DNA from: Trochalopteron elliotii | Lineage: Eukaryota; Chordata; Aves; Passeriformes; Leiothrichidae | Direction: 5' to 3' | Assembly: GCA_024734555.1 (NCBI GenBank) | Contig: JANPWX010000062.1 | Coordinates: 1,465,541 to 1,529,540 of the forward strand | DNA: 64,000 bases | Part shown: positions 9,903 to 25,497 of the stretch, piece by piece | How positions within the stretch are numbered: position 1 is the first letter of the stretch | Layout: each line of letters starts with the position of its first letter | The notes under the pieces: model-generated | The model's database searches: none | What the model saw: the letters and a program-made list of their open reading frames with translations, nothing else | Told to the model about the DNA's origin: nothing | Made by a program: the position numbers and the translations under genes

Positions 9903-12900
9903 GACTTAAACCTCCTGTTTGTTGATGACATGGACACAAGCATGAAGATGTACAAATAGCCTATAGTTCTTTTGCTCTTGCTATGATTCAGTGAATCTCC
10001 TAGTTTTAGAAAAGAAAGAAGATACTGGATTTGTTCAGTATAGTTCCAATAAAAGGCTCATACTACCTTTATAGTATCAAAATAAAATTACCCAAATCCA
10101 TGTGAATAACTAAAATTTTTCATATTAAATGATCCATTTATATCCCCCTTCCATAGCTTCATACTGCTAAACAGTGTCTTTAAAAAAAGTAAGCAATATT
10201 TTTACCACTTCATGCAATTATTGGTGTAATAGATTTTATGCAGAAAGTGCTGAGATAGAACATTAATGCATAGAGCCTCAGAGTATTTGGCAGTTACAAC
10301 CTGTCCAAAAGGATAATGCCATGTCTCAAAATATGTGCAGAATACTCACATCTTCTGAGAATTTAGGACTCTGTTCCCTCAGTGATACACAGCATATTAG
10401 AGTTTAAATGAGTTACAGCAGTGATTCACTGCATATTGACACAACTTAAGCTCCCTGAGGTTCTTTCTCCATATTTTGCAGAGTTCTGCCAAGTGTGATC
10501 TTCCATTAAACAAAGAAAGGTCTCTAACTCTTCTCTTTCTAAAAAACAGCTTTAATTCTGCAAATAAGTGTACTTATATATTGTTTACTCTATTCCCAGA
10601 TTGGTAGGAATAACAATTCCAACAAAAGTGAAGACTTTACTTATTCATCTTAAAGAAACAAGGAGGAGAATAGGACCTGAGTTTGTGATGTTTTGTTCAC
10701 TGAAAAACAGATCACCTGCATATTTAAGCATGTTCATCATTGTTACTGACAGTATGCAAGAGAAAGATTAGCCGTGGATAATTATGATTTGGCTGAAGAA
10801 TTAACTTATTATGTAATTGATGTAGTTCTCTACACAAGCTTATGGGGTAAGGGGTGTCTTTTGCTACATTTTGATGGGAAGCAGGAAAGGGCTGTTGTAA
10901 GCTATTGCTGCTTGAAAGATGAACAGAGATAATGATTTTATTTAGTTCAAGTCTTTGATCAAAATATAAGTAGAACTTTTACCCCTATAATGTGCTTTTG
11001 AGGCTGATGTGAAATGGTGTTTCTTCACTGATACTTTAGATAATTCATTTGACATGTATTTCTGAGTCATGCAGCGTACCTGCAGCTGCTCCTGATGGTC
11101 TTATGAAGACCTTAAATTCAAGGTCTAATGACCAAAACAGATTCTAAAATTGAGCACTGTGTGATTATTCCAACTTGTGGAGAGATACTAGGGAATCTCC
11201 AGCTGCTTTGGGGCATGTTAAAGTCACTGGTGCTCACACAGCCTGAATTTGCAAGAGTTTATGCATTCCATTTAAGAGAACATTCTGATTTCAGCTGGAG
11301 TTAATTTGGTCATCAAAGTAGCAAAACTATGAGTTTTACTCATTTGAGATTCTTACCATGAAGTTTCCTGCCACTTCAGAAAGGTTTAATAAAGTAAATA
11401 ATAGTTTGAGAAATCCAAGCCTTTAGAATATAATGTCAAAATTATCTCAAAAATACGAATGCTTATAGACTAGTGAAAAAAAGACTACACAATCTATGGG
11501 TTAAAACAAGCTAAATAAATAAACAAAGCAAGGAAAACACCGAAACCCAGAACAAAAAAACATGGCTATCAGTGTTCTCACAGTCAGCTCCCTCTCCCTT
11601 GGGAATTGTGCACAGAAAATGTGCAGTAGAGAGTGAGACTAGCACAATAAAAGCAATATAAAAACAAAATCCAACATAACCAAATATCAGTGTTTTGATT
11701 TGTTTCATGTGCATCATGAAACCTTGTCAGCAGTGTGACAAGGTAAATGCTGTAGCATAGCTAAAGTTTCTTTGTGTGAAGAAAGACTGTAAGTATTTGA
11801 AGGCAGGAAGATTTGAAACATATTTAATTTTAGATAGAGCAAAGCTGGAACATTTAGTGGTTATGCTAGGGTAAAAATTAAGTTCACAGCCCAATGTATG
11901 AATTCCTTTAGTTTCTTCAAAATAGGCTTTGAGATCTACTACTATAATGTTTTGTTATGCTGCTCTTCATAGCTATTTCCAGAACACAAATCAGTGCCTG
12001 ACAATTTTTGCATCTTAAGAGCTATGGAAAGGTAAAATATATAGAGATATATTGGTATAGACAGAGAAATTTTGTTCCCCCATCTGTATCTAAAAAAACC
12101 ACTGAAATTTGCATTTTATTTTAATAACATATAGTTTGATAAAGGCTGACTGTTAGCATCAATGCCATGGAACAGTGTTGATGCAAGTGCTTATTTTTTT
12201 TCATTTGTCCAGGAAAGGAATACAGGCATATTTAAAAACTGGAGGAGAGAAAGAAATTGAAGTTTTGAATTTATTTGTAAAATATACATTTTCTACATTA
12301 AATTTTTGGATTGTTCTATATTTTTTCCCTTTTTAAAAATTTTATATGCTTTGTAGCCATGGCAGAAATGAGTGATTTTTATCAGGCTAATAGTCTCAGG
12401 GTTAAAGTATTTGGATGAGTTGAGTAAATTTCACAATGTTGGTAAGAAAAAACAGGTGGGACTGCATTGGGATGGGATACAAAACCACCTTATACCTGTA
12501 CTCGTAGTAGATACAAATTCTTAATGGTGAAAGTTCATATCTCTGGAAGTGCTAAGGTTTTGCATTATTTTGTCCTTGTCCAAGAATCCAAGACCCATAC
12601 ATTAGTATGCTACACCCAAATTACATTTTACTGGAAATCAATAATGTTTAAAGCAGAGTGGGTTTGGCCATCAGTAGGTAATAAAAAAATGTTGTGTAGT
12701 CTATTCAAAAATAAAGAAAATTTTATCTTATGAAACTAAGATACTAAGATATATTTTCTCTTTTTCACATGTAACTTTTGAGTAGAAAGTCATTCTTATC
12801 AGGACTAAAATAATACATTAATTGAGTATTTTGGATATGAAGTAGAATATCTGAAATCAAATCAAGGACTGCTTAAAGGTCAGGCAGAAATGATGGGAAG

Positions 12901-15900
12901 AAATAAACCAAGTCATTGAAATGTTACAAGTTACAGAGGTAACCTGGATAAAGCTGAACAAGGATTAGGAAGAAATGGTAGAATATATTGAGGTGGGAGC
13001 AAAATTTGCAAGATATTTAGCAATCCACTGCATTTCAGTGTGTGAATTCAGTAACAGCAATTTGGTTCTTTATCATATCCTTTTTGTGCAACTCACATGA
13101 GAGCAGTATTTTGGGAAAAGATTGCAATATTTGAAGTGCAACTTAGTAAATAGTAATACATTAGGGAAAACAGTGAGAGGGTCACAGAATACAGACCACA
13201 TTCAGCAAATATTACCTGCTTCAGTAGCTGTGTCTAAAGAGAATGCTTATTGGTACGCTTGATTTATCATCTTAAGTTTATTTTATTTTCAAAATCTTGG
13301 GAATCACACAGGCAGTTTGAGCTTTATACCTATGCAAGAGTAAATTACATGTTCATGCTTGGGTATGTAAGAAGACAACTATTTGTTGGTGTTTTTATTC
13401 ATAAACACCTCTCACCTCTGCTTTCAAAACCTTATTACCCAAGAACACAATATCTGTTACCAACATGCTACTTTAGCCCAGTCTTCGACTCTGTCATACA
13501 CCCCAGTAAGATAAACCTCCAGCATTTCTCCTGCTTGTTGACTGCAAACATGCAACACCAAAGAAATTGAAGCAAAATGCAGATGGGCAAGAAAGGTTGG
13601 AGAGCCCTGAAATTGGCCAGCCACAATTCAGTTAGGAAACTCTGCTTTTTGATGAGAAAAACTATCTTGAAGAACATTGGCACATTGTATACCTATTGTT
13701 GTTTCCAAAGGCAGGTTGGGGGTTAAAAAATTACTTAACAAAACATGAGAATAACAGTTACTTTTTTAATGAAGGTTTAAAGAAAGTATTCTAATCGGCC
13801 TTGCTGTATCTAATCAAATATTTCTTTCTCATCCTTAATCATGCTTAGTCTACTTACAAATAAGTCAACTCTGCATCTGATATACAGATGTTCAATGCAC
13901 ACTGCTCACATTGTAAATTTTGCATGATTATTCTTGCATAGGCAGTTTTAGTTGAAATAATGAACTCTTAAGATGGTCTTGTTTCAAAGACTTAGATACT
14001 TTTCTGTTAGTTTTTCTTAATGTATATATATGATTTATATATAAAGAAAAAACTGTTCTTTAAGAGACCAGGATAAGCCCACAGAAAATAAAAAAAGTAT
14101 TACAAACCTCACAGAGACTGCATGAGAACTAACTAAGGTAAAGGTGAAATCACTGATTTTGCATAAGATCAGCAGATTGCTCTAGGAAAACTCACCACTG
14201 TGCGAGCAGCCCTGTCAAGAAGGGCACAGGAAAGGTTGGTAGAAATTCTGTACAGAATTTAGATTAGCTACTTTAGTGTACTAATATAAGTTTTAATATC
14301 TTCCTTAATAATAAAATTCATTTATATCCCAGATGTCAGGTTATTGGTCTCTTGGCCCCTTCGAGGAAGTAATTGAGCACCTGTATGGGGACAATGTGAA
14401 TTGAGGAGTTCTGATTAGTTTTCTCTAGTTATAAATTATTTATCACCTCATTCCATTTTCCTCTTACACCTATTGGGACGTTTTCACAGTCTTGTTGCAT
14501 AATAAGAAAGTGAACATCAGGATTCTATTTGCTATGGTTCACCCTCATGAGCCATTTAGCATTTTGTAATTCCAGAGAAAAAGCTATCAGATCAGCGAAA
14601 ATGAAGTGAGAGTTTATAGATGTTTTCTCTTATATGATTTCTTTTTTAAAAAGGTAATGACTGACATATTTATGAATGAGTGAATTGGCTGGCAAATCTT
14701 AACCTGTGATGATATACAGAATATACACTGCTAAAAGAGCAAATATCTGTCCTACTTCCAAAATATATACATCATAAAATACGTACAAAATGCTTATATT
14801 TATTCATGTTGAAAGTGAACACCACATTTTAACATAGCTTAAAACATTTAAAGTGCATTTCTGCATTTTCCATTTTGGAAAATGGCTTTCTTTGGAAAGA
14901 ATGGAGTGTTATAAAACAGTAATCTTTAAACTCATGTGATTTTTCACATCCACTTCCTTCTGTACACCTTTTATTTTAAAGGAATAGACTGCAATTTCTT
15001 TCCTACCATCTACAAGTGAGACAAGATGGTGACATAAAATTTGTGGGTAAATGTTTAGTCCTTTGAATAGAAGACAGCCTTTTGGACTCATTGACTCCAG
15101 TCCATCAGTCTACAGTTCTACCAGGAGCTGTAGATTAGTGCTTTCTCAGACCTCTTATTTATCACATAAAATCCGATAACATAAAATATGGTATCACGTA
15201 TTTGGATTTGCACATCAGAGATCATACAAAACCCAAAACATCAATAATCAAGAACTTGTTAGTTGGAAAGGACTCAGTGGCTGTAACACTTGCTCATAGC
15301 ATTGCTATGACCTGCCACTCTGCTATAACTAAAGGTCAGTACAACAACATATAGTTTACTAAAAGACTGAGTAAAGTTGTGAAGAGATCATAAACTGAAT
15401 GCTGTGTATGCTTCCAAGACTTCATGTTGCAGAAGGGTGTAATTAAATATGACCAGAGGAAAGAAGTGGTAAAGAAATATCACCAACTTTGAGGCTTGCT
15501 TTTGAAAAGAGGCTAATCTGGCCATTCAAGCTCCAGGTTCTGCAGCAGCTTTCCAAGGTGGGAAAGACACCAAATTCCCTGTTAACTGCAAGTTACAAGG
15601 TGTGGGATGAACACCTATGGCAGCAGACAACTTGATCGAGGAGCCCTCTTAGCTCAATCTGCCTATGTTCCTTTAGGATTATTCCTATGAATTGCCATTG
15701 TTCCATGCTGGAAATACTGGATATGCCTAAATTCCTTACATGATTCCTGTATGCTGGACTCAGCCCCTCCTTGTGTTACCGGGAGAAGGTGACTGGTTTC
15801 TCTCAAAGCACAGACTTGTTTGAGAACCTAAGAAAGGCACTTCAGCTTCATTTTGTGTCACATGAGTTTCAGTCTAGTACTACTCAGAAAAAAAAATACT

Positions 15901-18126
15901 GTAATTCTGCAAGTTGTGAAGTCAGTTGGAAAATCTACAAGACCTTAATAATTAGGCCAGGCTATGGCACAGTCTCACATAGTTATTGTTGCTCTATTTT
16001 AAGGGTGGCAGAAACTCCTCTTAGACTGAAGCTTCATCTAAAAAGAGTATACGAATGACAGTATGTTCCTCACCTCCTGAAGAGACAATGCCTCCCTGAG
16101 GCCCCACCACCCACTTCTTTATGGGTCTTTGGCATCCATTTGGGTTATTATAACTTATTTGAATAGTTTGATGCTTTGAACAAAACTTTCCTCTTCTGTA
16201 TTATCAATAATATGATATATATGCAGGGAAAATAATAAATATCTTGTTAAGAAATTACCAAATCCAGTTTTATGGAGAAAGACTGGGTGGAAAACACTGA
16301 TGATGTGTGATTTATTCAGTAACTGATTACTAGAAAAAAGGAAACAAATTGAATAATTCTACACCTAATTTAATTTGTCAGGACATATTAATCATACAGG
16401 GCCAATGCTGCCCTCAGACTAATAAATTAATTTTCAACTGTTATAATAGGGATTGTGATCAAATGTCTGAAGGCAAAATTAAACCCCCAATTTGGATATT
16501 TCCTGAACCTGGGTAGCTGTTTTACTGTCCTATTCTTCCCATTATTCTATGAGAAAATAATTATTTTTGGTGGATTGCATAAGGAACCATCTCATTTGTT
16601 TTGCAGAAAGAACAGACACACAATTTGCAACATCAAAAGGCAGCTCTTCAGAGGGAAAAAGGCAGGTCAAATCTTCACTTAATGCACTGCAATACAGCCA
16701 GGTAGATAAAACCTGACACAATATTTTTCAGTACTCCTGTTTTTCATTACATCAAATTCAGGTTTATGATCTAATAAAATTCCAGGCAGGAACTGTAAAT
16801 TCTGAAAGAAAAGGAGATTCAGGTAATTTCTAAAGAACAAGCCAGAAAATGCTTACTAAAATGAGTACTATTACTATATCCAAAAAAGGTCAATGTGCAT
16901 CCACTTTATAGATTGGGTTAACGGAATCCATCTGGAAGGAAGAATGTTTAATAGTAGAGGTATTTAATTAAGAAATATATTCACTGTGAGATAAAGATAC
17001 TTGATGACTGATGAAATAAAGGTATTATCTATTTATTTATATTAATGGTTTGCTCAAAGTGTTTAGATAATGCTAGGCCTTATTTTGACACTAAAAATGA
17101 GCTTAGCATTCACATGGAATTGAAAGATAATTGAGAAATGCTGTTGAAAGATATATTCCACAAGCTTTTTTCTGGTGGGGATTTTGTGGAGGTTGTTTGT
17201 TGCGGGTTCTTTTTTTTTTTTCCCTATTTTTTGATGCAACTAAAATTTAGATTATGAGGCAATTTTAAAAATAAAAGGGATTGTTTAAATTGTTTAAATT
17301 GATTGATTCCTAAACAATATAATTAGATTCAATATTCTACTCAGGTTTTTTTTTTGGTCACAGATGGTAACTGAGCCCCATTAGACCAGAAAAAGCACCT
17401 CATTTTTTTTTTTGTGTATGTTTTGTTTTTAAACTAACCAGCCAAGAAAGAAAATGCATCTGCTTTCCATTCTTATCCAACTTTAACTGCTTCCAATACT
17501 GGACTAGTTTCTTACTGCAACTGGAGACCATGCCAAACTGTCTGAGCACCTTGAGAAAAAAAGTGATTTTGTTCTTAGGAAAACCCAACACTTCAAAAGA
17601 TGCACACATAATAACTTCTGTTCTAGAATGAAATGCGTAGTCATGAATTGTGTTCACAAGCATGAACTGAGCCATAACTATGGCTCACATGGCATGGCAC
17701 TGAGGTATATGGTTGCCACTTACACAACCTTCCAGTCCTGGGCAGATGAGGTGCCTCTTCTATCTGCAATCAGATCAGGGTCAATTATGATCCATTTGTG
17801 TTCTTTCCATTCAAAGGAAACAAAGGTGAAAAAAATACTCTTCCAGTTATTGTCAACATTTTAATTTCTCATTTCTCAATTTTAAAGAAAAACTCCATGC
17901 TATTTTCTGCAAATTTTGGATTTGTTTCTTTGGTTTTTTTTCACTCTAACACTTCAGTTCAACCATTAAACTGATAAATGAAAATTTTTAATCAACTCCC
18001 TTCAGCCACATCCACTGCATCCTGAAATTAGAGTGGACCTGAGTCATCCAGTGGTGAGGACAATATTGGCAGAGAACTGATTCATCAGTACATTAATTTC
18101 ATCTGTTAAATCATTCTATAATATAT
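9903..18126. other. Long AT-rich non-coding stretch, nothing firm
   Basis: About 8.2 kb without a recognisable gene. Short open frames (up to 106 codons, such as 13250-13570 plus) have no family resemblance and no supporting splice sites that I can see. Poly-T runs occur at 17211-17221 and 17401-17412. A short tandem of TTGTTTAAA lies at 17282-17299. Confidence 0.55.
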
Positions 18127-18195
18127 TGGGTGGACTCAATGATCTCAGAGGTCTTTTCCAACATAAATTAATATGTGATTCTCTGATTCTGTGAT
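18127..18195 (+). mobile_element. CR1 LINE 3' end, short sense fragment
   Basis: A 70-base remnant with the typical CR1 3' UTR close: TGGACTCAATGATCTCAGAG, GGTCTTTTCCAAC and the tail GATTCTCTGATTCTGTGAT. Only the extreme 3' end is present. The interrupted tail suggests an old insertion. Confidence 0.85.
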
Positions 18196-21100
18196 ATGAA
18201 TGTGCTGCTACTTTTTAAAACTGTATGTCCATAAAGTATGTTAGTAGATTCATGGTTCACATACGATTCCAACTCAATGTGAAGAAGTCAAGAATCTAGT
18301 TTTAAAACTAATTTCTTAGGTGGATTTTTTACTTATTTTCACCCTATTCTTCTAGTCTGCCATATTTCAGATAAAAAGTGTAGGCTAAATTAAATTTCTT
18401 TCATTGGCTTTCTTCGTGAAGACTATAATTATTTGAACCACCATAAGATTTTTTTTTTCCAAAGGATTGCCCTGAGAATTACTTCTAGTGTTATGGCTAT
18501 TACTCTGAGTAGCAAACATTCGTTGTAGAAAGAGATTTCTTGAATTCAAACTGCTTATTTGTCAGACTGTGCTATAAAAAAGCATGAAAAGAATTTTTTA
18601 TAAAAGCATTCAACTCTTCATAAAAAACACATTAAACAATTAAAAATCTGATATCTCTCTATGCCCTCAGAGAGCAGATGAATGGGATCACTAGAGAAAT
18701 ATTAGACACTTTACTAGTATCATATTTTAATTAACATTGATTAAAACAACACTTTATATAAACCAAAACATTACTACCCTCACAGGATATAGTAAAAAAA
18801 ATTAAAAATAAATTGTTGCATTACAACAACTATGAAAAATAACAATAGTTTATCATAGAATTTGCCAATGTTAACAAATTCGCTTTATCTGCTCACTGGT
18901 GATTTCTCCTTGCTCTGTTCTTCCTGATTCATTTGTTTATTCTGTGACTTCTTATCCTAAGTAGGGTAAATTTGAGGATTATGTTACAACTTGACTCAGA
19001 CTTCAGTATAAATCTGGGTTTGTTCCCTCCTTTAGGTCTATGCAATGAGTTTATATTGAAGTAGTAGTGAATGAGGAAAAAGGAAAAATGAAAATGGTTA
19101 AGGATGGTTGCCTAAATAATAATTTTATGTGTAATTTTCTTTCTCAATTTAGATAAAATTATTTTGTTTGCAAAGAAAAGATTCATAATATTTGTTCTAT
19201 TTAAACTTAACTGGTGAAGTTGAGAATTAAAGAATGGTAATGAAGAGATGAACATTGAAATATTTCAACTTTTGATTTTAAAATAATGTATAATTTTTGA
19301 TTTTTTCCAAAATTAAATTATCAATATAACTATTAAAAATAAACCCAAAAAATAGACAAAAGGTTAAGTACTAATAAAAAAAAAGTCTAAATGCTAATGA
19401 AAAAAGAGTGGTTTCAGGTACAATTTTGTTTGGAAGAGTGATCCAGAAATTCTAAGGAATTCTAAGGAATCTACATTTGTATTTTATTTCACATCATGAG
19501 TTTAGTTTCAAAGCAAGTTTCCTTAGCACCCCAATGTTATGCACTATGCTCTACTTAACATTATACAAGAGATCTCATGGCCTTCACACTGATTTCCTTT
19601 CAATGACCCTAAACCAGAAGGCAAACCCTAGGAGTGTACCTGATGTACTGCAAAACCTAATGAGCCTTTGAACCACAGAAATACTGGAAAGAAAGCAGCC
19701 ACAAATAGTGTAAATATTGTACACCCAGCACCCTAAAGATGCATCTCCCAGTGCCACACTTTTTGCAGACACCAGCTTTGAGGTCTTGCCTTAAGAAGAT
19801 GAAACAGAAGGCGAGCAAATGCAAGTGATATCTAAATAAAGGTTAGAGAAGAATTCTATCCAGAGGCTGATGCTTTCTCCATCCCCAAAAAAATATTGGG
19901 CATTCATGGAAATGGTAAACTCTGGAAAAAAATAATAGAAGAAAAACAACACAACACTTGCTTCTAGAAAAGTATTCCTCAAAAAATGCAAATAAAAATG
20001 ATCCCTGAGAAGATACCCAGTGGCATACACCCAAATTAAACATACATGGCATAGGTAGCATGAATCTTGGAATAGCCACTTTTTTTTGACTGAAAATTAC
20101 AATCTATTTAAACAAAAGGAAGTAGTAACTCAAAATATGTAGAAAATGCTCTAACATGGGCAAATAAAAAACCCCAAACACCTCTTAGTGTGTTGCTCTT
20201 AGAAAAACAACTGCAAACTGATTTTGTTGCACTGTGTAACCAGCTACACAGGAAAAAAATGCATACCATTACAGGGCTGTGTAATCTCGAGGGGGAAGGC
20301 ATGCAAAAAGATTATGTATTGAAGTCAAACTTAACTATATTCATATAAGAAATAAAGCACACAGATTTGATGGTATGCCTAATTAAATACCAGAACAAAT
20401 AATTAGAAGCATAGAAGATTTTCTGTCTCCTTGTATCTATAAAATACAACTTTTAAATGCTCCACTGTGTTGTCCTTTGGGATGATTGATGCCTCTTTCC
20501 TGTACCTTGTCAAAACTGTGAACTATTTTGTCTCATTTCAGTATAAATAGATCACGTATGATGTGTAAAACTTGGTGAACAAATTCAGTGCGTTCTTAGG
20601 CAATACTTCTCAATTTTGATCTTGCCTGTGTATGTCTAGTTTCACCCTCAGTAGGAGTTTTCTAAAAGTTATTTAAAAAGAAATAATTCAGTACAGCTTT
20701 TTGAGAGATATGTAACTATGGAACGAAGAAAAAAGGAGTAGCAGAAACACAGTTTAAGCCATAAGATTTGTTGGCTTGTGCGGACAAAAACTCTTGAGCT
20801 CTACATTGATGAAGTGGGAAGATTAAACATATGCTTTACTTGCTACCATATTTATTTGCATATGCTGCCTTCTAGATCATCATATGGTCCTTTTACCTTT
20901 TGGCAAGATGACATATTCCAAAGAAACACTACAATGTGAAAAAAGTTTGTAAAACGTAACTATCCCATACTATAGTTTCTTCATTTGTTTATTGTATAGA
21001 ACTGCAAAAATTATTCACAGAGAGTTAAATACATTGCAATTAGTTTTCCAGTGATGTCAGTTCAGGCATACTCATATAGATTCTATAGTATGTCAAGCCC

Positions 21101-24100
21101 CAGATTTACAAAAGAAATGGGATCCTTTGAAACAATACTTTTGTTCCAGAATATAGACTAACCAGTATCTTTAAGCCTGTGCTTTTAGTAAGATAATCAC
21201 TTTCCAAGCCTTCTGGTTTTAAATTAACAAAGAGATTGGGAATGGTCAACTAGGACCCAAGACGACTGGAAGGAGCCAACTAACTCTTGTGCTGTCAGCT
21301 TCAGCAGGGAAGGAAGGGAACTAACTCAGTTTGGCATTAGCAGAAGACGTGTTCCCTGGTAATCCATGCGTTTAAACATAACAATAGCTCTTTTAATAAA
21401 TTGCACTATGTTCTCAGCAATGTGTTCAATTCACACAAGACACTGAGCATTACATTTGCCAAGTAAAATGAACAATTCATATTTTCATGTTTCAGTTTGA
21501 TTTGCTTTTGTATAAATGAGAAAATTAAAATAGCCTTTCTGAGAAAACCCTCTGTGTCTCTTTTCTATTATTATATCTTCCTGTAAAAGGGCAATTGCAC
21601 TGGATCATAAAACACAATCCCACACAGAACAGAAGCAAAAGAAATATTATGGCTCATTTTTTATATAGATTGGTTTGTCAGTAGATCAAAACCATAACAT
21701 AATCACTGCAGTAGCCCAGATCAAGGATTCATTTAGCCCACCGCTCTGTCTGTTAGGTAACTCTTTGATGTTCTCTCATTCCAGAAGAGACTGTGAAAGG
21801 CTAGTGCCATGGACTTGTTCCTCGGCATTCAGAAAATAACAGAAATCTGTCCTTTTGCTCCCTACTATCTCTATTATAACATTAGGAGCATGGGTCTTTG
21901 TTTAGTGTTGTGGGTTTCCCCCTCCTTTAAAGACAGTTGTCCCATGTTATTAGTTTTATCAATCTTCTATCAGTTTTTTCAAGTTTTTTATTACCTTTTT
22001 TTAGGCTTTGAACAATAATCACATTTACACAGAGACATAAAGAGACTTTCTATTTATTTTCTATTTTACTCCTAATAAACTGTAAAATTTGGGGCTTTTT
22101 TTTTCTTTTGAGACAACCCTTTCATAGTACTATCATAACACCAAGATTTCACTTCTGACAAGTCTGTTCAGAGTTCATCAAATTAGGTAAACAAAAGAAT
22201 ATGAGTTGATATGGCTGAGGGTTTGAGGTGAAATATTCAATCAAACTAAATATAGATTATTCACTAAGATTCCTGCACACAGTCAACGGAGAAAATCTAT
22301 TTCAGGGATGATTCAGAACAGAAGCCTGAATAGACTGCCTTCTTTTTCTTAGCAATATGATTGCTTAAGACACAAAGCTGGCTTAATAATGGCGCTGCCT
22401 GAGGCTGTCTTATTTTTAAAGAACAATAATTTACAAAACATGTTTTGTTGAGACAGAATCCTATTGAATGAACGAGCACTGAAGCCTCAGCCATGTACTT
22501 AACTTCTTTTGAACATTTTGTCTAGATATTGTTACTAATATGTAGATGTTATGGGGGACAGGAAGCTTTCCCATTCACACAGCCGCCTGAGGAATGGGGT
22601 GTTCAGGGGACATGGTGCAGAGGGTTTTTGAGCCTCCATCATGGCTGGATTGAGCCCACTCTGAACCACAGTGTCAATTTGTTACTTTTGTCATGTAGTG
22701 TCATGTGTCAGTAATGCATTGTGTCAAGCAATGTACTTCACAGCTGAGAAAAGGGATATTCTGAAATCTAGTATTTGTTATTCTCAGGTTCTCCTATGAA
22801 AATAGTTCTCTCAGCTAAGTGGGAAACAAAACATAAAACAGCTCTGGTAATGTTCATTTTTTGGAAGGTTTAAAAGCTATCTAGCCTCTACTGTCAACAA
22901 AAATATTAATCAATCTGCTGAAGTAGCTGGGCACAAGGCAAAATCTTGATGCTGTATCAGATTTGAAAATTCATAAAGCTACCTTGTTGCTTACAGATAC
23001 AGCTAATGACTGTTTCTTGTGGGATATTTTTGTTTTATTTTGTTTTTTAGTATTATTCAAATTACTATGCTTTAAAAAAAAAAAGACATCTGAAATAAAA
23101 ACAATCTTCAGTAGAAGATGTTGATTTAAAAAATAAAATTGGCAATGACCAGCCAGAACTCTGTCACTGGAGTGGTACAAAGTAATGCAAAATTTCATGT
23201 GCTCTGTTTTAGCAACCAGACTATGCATTTAAATGCATTAGACCAGAACAGACAATGATAAATGAACACAAAAATACCTATAGATACTAATTTCCAAAAA
23301 AGCAGCACAACAAATAATGACATTAGTGACAATAATATTGTATAGATCTTGCTTAGGGAAAGAAAAGCTGTGCCTTGAACAACATTTGTTTCAGTTTTGT
23401 TTAGGTGATCACAATAGCATTATGCCACAAACAGAGTGATCTCTGACTGTCAATAAAACAGAACCTGATATGTCTCCTAACCCCCCCACCCCGATTCTAT
23501 GATAAAATAGCATAATTTTGATAATAATTAGAAGTTATAATTTTATTATTTTCTTCATGACTCCCACAAATTTGGTTTATATGTGCCTTTTTCTTCTGGA
23601 AACATTTCTATCAGTAGCAAATTTCTCAGATTCTCATGGAAGATAAAAACATGCAGAGACTACTTAAAAAAATAATTTGCCTAAGGTCAACTACAGTTAG
23701 AAGTGAATGTGCATTCTGTTTCTGATTCTTCTCTCTGTAATAATTCAGAGTAAATTATAATGTATTATGCTGTAAGTCCATAACCTTAGAAAATAAGAGC
23801 CCAGTTGGTGCTTGACTTACAAGAACAAAACAAGCTTACAGAGCACAGGTCTGTGTTGTTTGGCAAGTAGTCAATAAAACTGTACCTTATGAATTTCTTT
23901 CCTAAAGGTTCTAATCAAAACAATTTATTTCAGGCATGTAAACTCTGCTGTTCAGACTTCAGCTACTGTCAGTGTATGATATCAGCATCCGCAGGAGTTT
24001 CAACCACGTTAAACTGAGTCCCAGAGCTCCCCCATCTGTCTCAGTAACAGACAGATTTCCTGCTAGATCAATGTAGTGTGTCAGCTATGGTAAAAGAGAT

Positions 24101-25497
24101 GTGGCTTTTTACCAGCTTCTATTAGCTTTTACAATAACTACTTAAATAACTGAAATCTTCCCCATTCCAAGGACTATATTTCAGTTATACAAACGAAAAT
24201 AATTAAAAGCATTATTCCATGTGAGTAAACTATGATGAGGAAGGAATGCAAATAAAAAGCCCAACTACACATAATGGAGCTGGACAGAAAATTGCAGAGA
24301 AATATTTAGCAAATTAGAAATCCTTAAAGTGAATGGATGCAGTCACAGGGAATTGTTTTTCACTGTTAATCTGTTCCTGGTATGTCTCTGAGCTCTGTTT
24401 ATTTAGGGCTGAAAGAGAGTATATAAACATGTATAGGATGGCTATTTTCTTGAACTTTTTATGAACTTTATGTCATTTTATTTTAGAACATTAACTGAAT
24501 GCTGTTTTTCACACTAGAGATAAGGCTCAGATGGCAGATATTATAAATTTACTGATCTCTGAAGTTACATTTTCCTGCATCTTCCTTGATAAAACCAGCA
24601 AGCAGATTCCAGTGTCAGCAATCTTTTTTTCTTAAAACAAAAGAAAGTATATATCCTGCTTTTCTGAAGACCCCCTAAGGGAAACATACTCAAAGAAAAT
24701 GAAGTCTCCTATTTTAGATTCTTGTTGTGCAAACACAGTGGGTTTCCACCTGCCCTGTCACGCTGTCAAGCTTCAGAGGATGATATCACTTCTCTAAATA
24801 AGTTCAGTTCTGATTTCTCCCAGATTAACAGCAAATATCTTTCAGGTGAGATAACTTTTATAGGCGATTAAAGGGAACAACAAATGAAGTAAAACATAAA
24901 GTACATATGGAGGAACATCTAATATACAGCTTTTGATATCACCAACTGTGTTAGCCTAGCTCCAAACTCATGGCTTTACTCTTCCAACAGTGCTCACTTC
25001 ACTCTTAAAGGGGTAGTCAAAAAAAGAAAACAGCCTCATTCCTCTTTCATATTGACTGACCTTTTCTAGTTGATGTCCTACCAAGGAATAAACAAGAAGC
25101 TTATTATTGTTGGACACCAATTGTTGTCACAGGAACATGGTAGCTTGTAGGAAAGGTTTTTAAATAGTTAAGCAGTTATGTGGTGGACCTAAAAATAACA
25201 TTACTAACCAAATTATTTAATTATTGTATGTTTTGTGCTTTGTTAGGGACATAGTAATCATGAATTGGTATAAACGTGCAAGGGTTTGTGGATTTCAAGC
25301 ATAGGAATATTTTTTATAGTAATATCATACTAATGAGGCAAGTAAGTACTCATGTCTGGTCTTCTAAGGTAGTCACTAAGATCAGAGGGTACCTGTGTAC
25401 TTACAAATCTTGTTTTCTTCAATTAAATTCATTCCATGTCTTTCAGAACAGACAAACTGATGTATGATATTGCTCCATTGTTCTTTGGTTCTTGCAG
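18196..25497. other. Long AT-rich non-coding stretch, nothing firm
   Basis: About 7.3 kb without a recognisable gene or well-supported repeat. It holds a tandem GGAATTCTAA duplication at 19446-19466, an A/T-rich section at 19080-19400, and a somewhat GC-richer patch at 22545-22690 without known motifs. Confidence 0.55.

Noticed and set aside
11294..11335. Segment TTTCAGCTGGAGTTAATTTG, similar to the start of avian ERVL LTRs
   Set aside because: Similarity covers only about 30 bases with gaps, too short to call.
13250..13570. A 106-codon plus-strand open frame starting MVRLIYHLKF
   Set aside because: AT-driven composition, no family motif, no splice or promoter context.
23481..23505. CCCCCCCACCCCGATTCTATGAT, resembling a CR1 tail
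   Set aside because: Only one octamer is present and the sequence before it does not match a CR1 3' UTR.
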